A DNA stretch of 64,000 nt from Kribbella aluminosa (GTDB lineage: Bacteria; Actinomycetota; Actinomycetes; Propionibacteriales; Kribbellaceae): positions 1,550,001-1,614,000 of the forward strand of contig NZ_JAGINT010000002.1 of assembly GCF_017876295.1 (NCBI RefSeq). Reading direction: 5' to 3'. Position numbers and translations under genes: made by a program. The notes beneath the pieces were generated by a model. That model ran no database searches. It was not told the origin of the DNA and saw nothing but the letters and a program-made list of their open reading frames with translations. This document shows positions 59,238 to 64,000 of the stretch, in pieces. Each line of letters opens with the position of its first letter. The stretch's first letter is position 1.

Positions 59238-60376
59238 TCGGCGAGCGATCCGTCGTCGTGCCGCAGCAGGGGTGATCGCCAGCGGTGCGGCTCCGCGGCC
59301 GCCGCCCGGACGACCTCCTCGTTGACCTCGATACCCAGTCCGGGACCGGTCGGGCGTTGCACGTGGCCGTCGGTGAACGCGAACACCTCCGGATCCACCA
59401 GGTAGTCGAGCAGCGCGTTGCCGCCGCCGTACTCGATGCCGAGGCTCTGCTCCTGGATCAGGAAGTTCGGGATCGCGAAGTCGATCTGCAGGCTGGCGGC
59501 CAGCGTGATCGGCCCGAGCGGGCAGTGCGGCGCGACGCTCACGTCGTACGTCTCGGCGAGCGCGGCGATCCGGCGGACCTCGGAGACGCCGCCGGCGTGC
59601 GAGATGTCCGGCTGGGCGACCGCGATCCCGGTGGGCAGCACGTCCCGGAAGTCCCAGCGGGAGAACAGCCGCTCGCCGATCGCGATCGGGATGCTGGTCG
59701 ACTCGGTGATCCGGCGCAGGTCACGGGAGAACTCCGGGGTGACCGGCTCCTCGACGAACATCGGCAGCAGCGGCTCGAGCAGCGGCAGGATCTGCCGGGT
59801 GGCCGCCGTACTGAATCGGCCGTGGAAGTCCAGGGCGATGTCGATACCGTCGCCGAGTGCGTCCCGGAGCGCCTCGACCCGGCTGACCGCGGCCCGGAGT
59901 TGCGCGGCCGACGGGATCGGCGGCAACGCCTCGGACAGGTTGAGCTTGAGCGCGGTGAAACCCTTCGCCACCTTGGCCTGTGCCTCGTCGACCAGCTGGG
60001 CGTTGTCGCGGCCGTGGACCCAGGTGTAGACCCGCGCCCGCTCGCGGACCGGCCCGCCGAGCAGCTCGTGCACCGGGACCTCGTGGTACCGCCCCTTGAT
60101 GTCCCACAGCGCCTGGTCGATCCCGGCCAGCGCACTCGACAGCACCGCGCCGCCGCGGTAGAAGCCGCCCTTCGCCATCACCTGCCAGTGCTCCTCGACC
60201 CGCAGCGGATCGGCGCCGACCAGGTACTCCATCAGCGCCGCGACCGCACCTTGCACGGCCTCGGCGCGGCCCTCGACGATCGGCTCACCCCACCCGCTGA
60301 TTCCTTCGTCGGTGTCGATGCGCAGGAACTGCCAGCGCGGCGCCACCAGGAACGTTTCGTATCCGATGATCTTCAC
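59231..60376 (-). CDS. dgoD: D-galactonate dehydratase-like enolase-superfamily enzyme
   Basis: A 381-residue mandelate racemase/muconate lactonizing enzyme. Metal ligands: Asp in IDIALDFHGRFS, Glu in MFVEEPVTPE, Glu in IGERLFSRWDF. APHCPLGPITLAASLQIDFA with its histidine is typical of galactonate dehydratase, which removes water from D-galactonate to give 2-keto-3-deoxygalactonate. The ATG at 60376 overlaps the ROK regulator's stop by 4 bases. Together with GH27 and the divergent dehydrogenase it suggests an oxidative galactose or galacturonate route; related acid-sugar substrates remain possible. Confidence 0.87.
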   Translation of the reverse strand: MKIIGYETFLVAPRWQFLRIDTDEGISGWGEPIVEGRAEAVQGAVAALMEYLVGADPLRVEEHWQVMAKGGFYRGGAVLSSALAGIDQALWDIKGRYHEVPVHELLGGPVRERARVYTWVHGRDNAQLVDEAQAKVAKGFTALKLNLSEALPPIPSAAQLRAAVSRVEALRDALGDGIDIALDFHGRFSTAATRQILPLLEPLLPMFVEEPVTPEFSRDLRRITESTSIPIAIGERLFSRWDFRDVLPTGIAVAQPDISHAGGVSEVRRIAALAETYDVSVAPHCPLGPITLAASLQIDFAIPNFLIQEQSLGIEYGGGNALLDYLVDPEVFAFTDGHVQRPTGPGLGIEVNEEVVRAAAAEPHRWRSPLLRHDDGSLAEW

Positions 60377-61620
60377 ACGGCCTCACTTGGTTCGCGGTCG
60401 GGAGCGGAGAGCAGGGCGGCGACGAGCTGATCGGTCTGCCGAAGCACCAGGGCGGCGGCACCGGAGGCGCCGGCGCGGGCGCCGAGGTCGAGCTCGGCGG
60501 CGACCACCTCGGCGTCGCGGGTCAGGGTCATCGCGGTCCGGCGGAGGGTTGCGCGGATCGGCTCCAGGATCAGGTCGCCGGCCCGGGCGAGCTCGCCGCC
60601 GACGATGATCCGGGCCGGGTTCAGCAGGTTGCAGATGTTCGCGAGCACCCGGCCGGTCAGCTCACCGGCTTCACGGAGCGCTTGTAAGGTTTCCGGCTGT
60701 CCGTCCGCCGCGGCGGCGAGCAGCTCGTCGAGGCCGGCGTCCGCGCCGAGCACCGGCGCGAGCTTCGCGAGCACGGCCTGCAGCGATGCGTAGTGCACCA
60801 GGCAGCCGCGGTTCCCGCACGGGCACGGTGCGCCGGAGGTGTCCGCGGACAGGTGGCCGATCTCGCCGCCGCCACCGCGGGCGCCGCCGTGGTGAAGGTT
60901 GCCGTCGACAAGCATCCCGGACCCGATCCCGGTCGAGAGTCCGACATACAGGACGTCGGCGAGATCGCGGCCGGCGCCCCAGGTGAACTCCGCGACCGCC
61001 TCCAGGCGGGTGTTGTTCTCCACCAGCACAGGCACGGTGAGCCGGCGGCCGAACTCCGCCGCGACGTTGACCCCGGCCCACACCTGCCCCGGTAACGACG
61101 GACCGACCACGCCGGTCTGCAGGTCGAGCGGACCTGGCACGCCGATCGCGACGCCGACCAGGTTGGCGCGCTCCAGACCTGCTTGCGCGAGTAGCTCGTC
61201 GAGCAGCGTGAGCCCGGCGGTCAGCCGCTCCTGCCACGGCGTGTCCGGCGCTGCGCGCACGCCCTCGCTGGCGAGCGTCGCACCGGACAGGTCGGTGACG
61301 TGGCACCAGACGCGCTCGAGGGTGAAGTCGAGACCGGCGGCTGCGCCCGCCGCCGGGTTCGCGCGCAGGAAGCCGCGGGCCCGGCCGTCGACCTCGGACG
61401 CGTCGATCCCGGCCCGCTCGACCTGGTCGCCGATCACCTCGATCACCACGCCGCCGAGGATCAGGTCGGCGGTGATCGTCGACACCGTCGTCCGCGAGAC
61501 GCCGCAGATCCGTGCCAGCTCCGCCCGGTGCAGTGCGCCGTGCTCCATGAGCGCGGACAGCATCCGTTCGGAGTTGGTGCGCCGTAGCGCTCGGAGAGAT
61601 CCGGTGTCCTTCGCAGCCAC
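60373..61620 (-). CDS. ROK-family transcriptional repressor
   Basis: A 415-residue NagC/XylR-type repressor. N-terminal winged HTH (about 15-75: NSERMLSALMEHGALHRAEL, ICGVSRTTVSTITADLI). ROK sugar-binding domain with GVAIGVPGPLD, zinc motif CPCGNRGCLVHYAS (Cys-x-Cys-x4-Cys) and VGLSTGIGSGMLVDG. First gene of the operon with dgoD and GH27 and divergent from the dehydrogenase/ABC operon, so it probably controls both. The intergenic 135 bases are comparatively AT-rich, with TTGACA at 61685. Confidence 0.9.
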   Translation of the reverse strand: MAAKDTGSLRALRRTNSERMLSALMEHGALHRAELARICGVSRTTVSTITADLILGGVVIEVIGDQVERAGIDASEVDGRARGFLRANPAAGAAAGLDFTLERVWCHVTDLSGATLASEGVRAAPDTPWQERLTAGLTLLDELLAQAGLERANLVGVAIGVPGPLDLQTGVVGPSLPGQVWAGVNVAAEFGRRLTVPVLVENNTRLEAVAEFTWGAGRDLADVLYVGLSTGIGSGMLVDGNLHHGGARGGGGEIGHLSADTSGAPCPCGNRGCLVHYASLQAVLAKLAPVLGADAGLDELLAAAADGQPETLQALREAGELTGRVLANICNLLNPARIIVGGELARAGDLILEPIRATLRRTAMTLTRDAEVVAAELDLGARAGASGAAALVLRQTDQLVAALLSAPDREPSEAV

Positions 61621-61755
61621 GAGGTCGAGTATCGGCGATCCGGGGCACCGGAGTCAATTCAACTGACAATCTGTGTACGAAGACTTGACACAAACACCGA
61701 ACTACTCGAACAATTTCGCCACAGCCCCGGGGATCGCTCCGGGCCCGGCGACCGG
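61621..61755. promoter_or_regulatory. Divergent promoter region of the galactoside locus
   Basis: Unusually AT-rich for this genome. TTGACA at 61685-61690 is a consensus -35 element reading rightward, without a good -10 at standard spacing. The likely ROK operator lies here, but I see no clear long palindrome. Confidence 0.35.
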
Positions 61756-62550
61756 ATGACCGACATGGACGGTGCGCAGAACGGCCAGCTGCCGCTGGTG
61801 GTGATCACCGGCGGGCTGGGGCGCGTCGCGACCGTGGTGCTGCCGTGGCTGCGCAAGCGCTACCGGGTCCGGCTGGTCGACCGCGCCGTGCCGGCCGGGC
61901 CGAGCGAGCTCCCGCTGGTCCAGGCCGACATCGGCGATCCCGCGTCGGCCCGTGATGCCCTGGCCGATGCGGACGCCCTCCTGCACCTGGCGGGGAACAG
62001 CAGTCCTTGGCAGAGCTGGGACAGCGTGTACGCCGCGAACGTGTGGCCGACCCAGGTGGTGCTCGACGCCGCGGCCGCACACGGCGTACCGAAGATCGTG
62101 CTCGCCAGTTCGCTGCATGCGTCGGGGGAGCACAACCGGCCGCGGTACTGGCCGGTCGATCCACGGCTCGACCCGCGTCCCTGCTGTCCGTACGGGCTGG
62201 GCAAAGCGGTGCTGGAGGCGCTCGGCCGGACGCATGCCGGTCGCACCGGCGGCTCGGTCACCTGCCTGCGGCTCGGCCTGACCGGCTGGCCGCTGACTGA
62301 ACGCCGCTACCTCGGGCAGTGGCTCTCCGACGACGACGCAGGCCGCCTGACGCTCGCAGCGCTCCAGGCCCGCGAGCGGTTCGGCGTGCACTTCGGCGTT
62401 TCCGCGAACACCCGCAACCACTGGGACATCACGTCCGCCCGGCACGAGCTGGGCTACCGGCCCGAGGACGACAGCGAGGCCCTTGCAGAGCGGGCAGGCC
62501 CGGCGTCGGGCCCCGTCTGCCGGCTGTTCGACCCCCAGACTTCCGAATGA
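61756..62550 (+). CDS. NAD-dependent epimerase/dehydratase family protein (possible uronate/sugar dehydrogenase)
   Basis: A 264-residue extended-SDR protein. LVVITGGLGRVATVVLPWL is the Rossmann motif, LLHLAGNSSP follows, and the catalytic set is SSLHASGEHN with YGLGKAVLEALG (YxxxK). RYWPVDPRLDPRPCCPYGLG resembles uronate dehydrogenases, which oxidise galacturonate or glucuronate to the lactone. That reading would suit the galactonate-type dehydratase nearby; other sugar oxidoreductases are equally possible. It leads the operon with the ABC transporter 10 bases downstream. Confidence 0.82.
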   Translation: MTDMDGAQNGQLPLVVITGGLGRVATVVLPWLRKRYRVRLVDRAVPAGPSELPLVQADIGDPASARDALADADALLHLAGNSSPWQSWDSVYAANVWPTQVVLDAAAAHGVPKIVLASSLHASGEHNRPRYWPVDPRLDPRPCCPYGLGKAVLEALGRTHAGRTGGSVTCLRLGLTGWPLTERRYLGQWLSDDDAGRLTLAALQARERFGVHFGVSANTRNHWDITSARHELGYRPEDDSEALAERAGPASGPVCRLFDPQTSE

Positions 62551-62560
62551 GAGGTTGACC

Positions 62561-63934
62561 ATGACCACAACGACCCCGGGGCTGTCCCGCCGCAGGTTCC
62601 TGGCCATCGGCGGAGCTGTTGCTGCTAGTACGGCGGGTGGCGCGCTCGCGGTGGGCTGCTCACCGGCGTCCTCGACGAACACGCCGGTGGCCACCGGCAG
62701 CGGATCGTCCGCGAAGGGCGTCGTGACGGTGATGTCCCAGGCGGGAGAGTTCGGCCCGAAGGAGGCCAAGGCCGCGTCGCAGACGCTCGGCCTGACCGTG
62801 AAGACGGTCGAGTACGACCTCACCAAGCTCACCGCGATGCTTGCCAGCGGCAACCCTCCGGACGTGGTCCGGGGCATGGGCGCGACCGACACGCCGTACC
62901 TCGCGGCCCGGCAGGTGGCCGAGGACCTCGATCCGTACTTCGCGAAGAGCTCGCTGATCAAGGCCGACGACATCGACCCGGTGAACGACCTGTGGCGCTT
63001 CGACGGCCAGAAACAGGGCGCCGGCCCGCGGTACGGGTTCGCGAAGGACTATTCGCAGGACGCCATGCTCTGGTACAACTCCGCGCTGTTCGACGCTGCG
63101 AAGGTCGCGCACCCGAGCTCGGCCGAGCCCTTGCCGTTCGACGAACTGCTCGACCTGGGCCAGCGGCTGACCAAGCGCCAGGGCGCCAAGGTCAGCGTGT
63201 ACGGGCTGAACCCGAACGGCTTGAGCGTGTTCATCACGCTCTGCGGAATGACCGCCTCGGCCGGCGGGAAGGTGCTCGCCGACGACCTCGCCTCGGTCGA
63301 CCTCAGCAGCCCGGAGGCGTTGCGGGCGGTCACCTGGTATCTCGACTACGCCAAGGCCGGCATCGGCCCGACCGTGCTGAACCCGGATCCGAACGGCTGG
63401 GACGGCCCGACGTTCCAGGCCGGCCGGATGGCGATCGCCACCGACGGCTACTGGTTCGGCGGGCTGTTCGGCACCGACGCGAAGAACGCGAAACTCGCCC
63501 ATCTGCTGCCGGCGCCGCAGTTCGGCACCGGCCAGCGGATCAGCCCCTGCTACGGCGCCACCGGACTGTGGATGCCGAAGGCCGGGAAGAACAAGGACGC
63601 CGCCTGGGCGGTGATGGAGTGGTTCCTGGCGGGCGCACCGGCCAAGGCTCGCGCGGCGGGCGGCTGGGGCATCCCGCCGCTGAAGTCGCTGCAGAAGCTG
63701 ATGCCGCAGACCCAGCCGTTCCAGAAGGAGGCGTACCAGGTCCAGATGGCCGAGCAGAAGCACTTCTCGGTGATGTCGTTCACGCCGTTCGCGCGGCTGG
63801 ACGCGATCGACGGGATCATCGGCCGGGAGCTGCCGAAGGCAATCAAGGGGACGAGCTCGGCCGCCCAGTTCGCGGACGCCGTGACGAAGCAGGTCAACGA
63901 GCAGCTCGCCGATGGAAAGAAGCGGTTGCGGTGA
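62561..63934 (+). CDS. Sugar ABC transporter substrate-binding protein (Tat lipoprotein)
   Basis: A 457-residue family 1 extracellular solute-binding protein. The signal has a twin-arginine motif SRRRFLAIGG and a lipobox ending in AVGC (about residue 33). The binding fold shows NPPDVVRGMG, DAMLWYNSALFDAA, FQAGRMAIATDGYW and LWMPKAGKNKDAAW, typical for oligosaccharide binders. The ATG at 62561 has GAGAGG upstream. Its stop overlaps the next permease gene by 4 bases. It presumably feeds galactosides to GH27. Confidence 0.92.
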   Translation: MTTTTPGLSRRRFLAIGGAVAASTAGGALAVGCSPASSTNTPVATGSGSSAKGVVTVMSQAGEFGPKEAKAASQTLGLTVKTVEYDLTKLTAMLASGNPPDVVRGMGATDTPYLAARQVAEDLDPYFAKSSLIKADDIDPVNDLWRFDGQKQGAGPRYGFAKDYSQDAMLWYNSALFDAAKVAHPSSAEPLPFDELLDLGQRLTKRQGAKVSVYGLNPNGLSVFITLCGMTASAGGKVLADDLASVDLSSPEALRAVTWYLDYAKAGIGPTVLNPDPNGWDGPTFQAGRMAIATDGYWFGGLFGTDAKNAKLAHLLPAPQFGTGQRISPCYGATGLWMPKAGKNKDAAWAVMEWFLAGAPAKARAAGGWGIPPLKSLQKLMPQTQPFQKEAYQVQMAEQKHFSVMSFTPFARLDAIDGIIGRELPKAIKGTSSAAQFADAVTKQVNEQLADGKKRLR

Positions 63935-64000
63935 CCTCCACGCCGACCGACGTACGACGGAGCCCTGCGCCGACCCTGGTGACGTCGCGGGAACGCCGGA
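63931..64000 (+). CDS. Start of a sugar ABC transporter permease gene (truncated by window end)
   Basis: A GTG at 63931 overlaps the binding-protein stop (GTGA) and opens a frame to the window end (VTSTPTDVRRSPAPTLVTSR). Only a polar N-terminal leader is visible. Position after a binding protein and such Arg/Pro leaders are typical of MalF-type permeases; identity is inferred from context. Confidence 0.55.
   Translation, partial: MTSTPTDVRRSPAPTLVTSRERR

Overview
The window is chromosomal DNA from a high-GC actinomycete. Marker genes found on both strands (mycothiol glycosyltransferase mshA, HbhA-like protein, CarD, LpqE-like lipoprotein, SenX3/RegX3, RlmB, CysS), many GTG/TTG starts, and many secreted hydrolases, ABC and ROK genes point to a soil or plant-associated member of the Propionibacteriales. 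Codon use and the mix of families are most like Kribbella. That placement is inference from recognised families; no search was run.

Layout. 1-2.5 kb: an ATP-grasp RiPP (graspetide) operon tgmABC, its precursor cut by the window edge. 2.6-8.5 kb: TetR regulator, typA, two paralogous L,D-transpeptidases, then the DUF2516/hbhA/XRE block known from mycobacteria (Rv0476-Rv0475-Rv0474). 8.5-13.3 kb: SDRs, a membrane protein, an amidohydrolase and an XRE-MmyB regulator. 13.3-21.4 kb: mshA (frameshifted here), a YbjN-like gene, gpm, a large secreted protein, phoU, and senX3-regX3 divergent from phoU across a PHO box. 21.4-25.4 kb: an iron-box controlled siderophore-binding lipoprotein, LpqE-like lipoprotein, carD-ispD-ispF.

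25.4-49.7 kb is an accessory block lying between ispF and cysS, which are adjacent in mycobacteria. It holds: (a) an operon of a Pls-type single-module NRPS (adenylation, carrier, six-TM C-terminus; predicted lysine code DAESIGTVVK), an M1 zinc aminopeptidase and a membrane protein, a candidate epsilon-poly-L-lysine-like isopeptide polymer system; (b) a NmrA/AraC pair and gene remnants; (c) a decayed kinase/FHA operon; (d) four paralogous membrane-anchored zinc metallopeptidases, two of them head-to-head with DUF2207 membrane proteins, one carrying a disordered N-terminus of about 900 residues; (e) a C39-like peptidase, a GNAT and a GH25 lysozyme.

49.7-64 kb: cysS-rlmB, a VapBC toxin-antitoxin pair with a tandem palindromic operator, two tandem streptogrisin-type proteases, a TetR-controlled acyl-CoA dehydrogenase/SDR/NUDIX operon, and a galactoside utilisation locus (GH27, galactonate dehydratase, ROK regulator, divergent dehydrogenase and sugar ABC transporter running off the right edge).

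No rRNA, tRNA, CRISPR array, transposase or integrase was recognised. Many convergent or end-of-operon junctions carry strong perfect hairpins without U-tracts.
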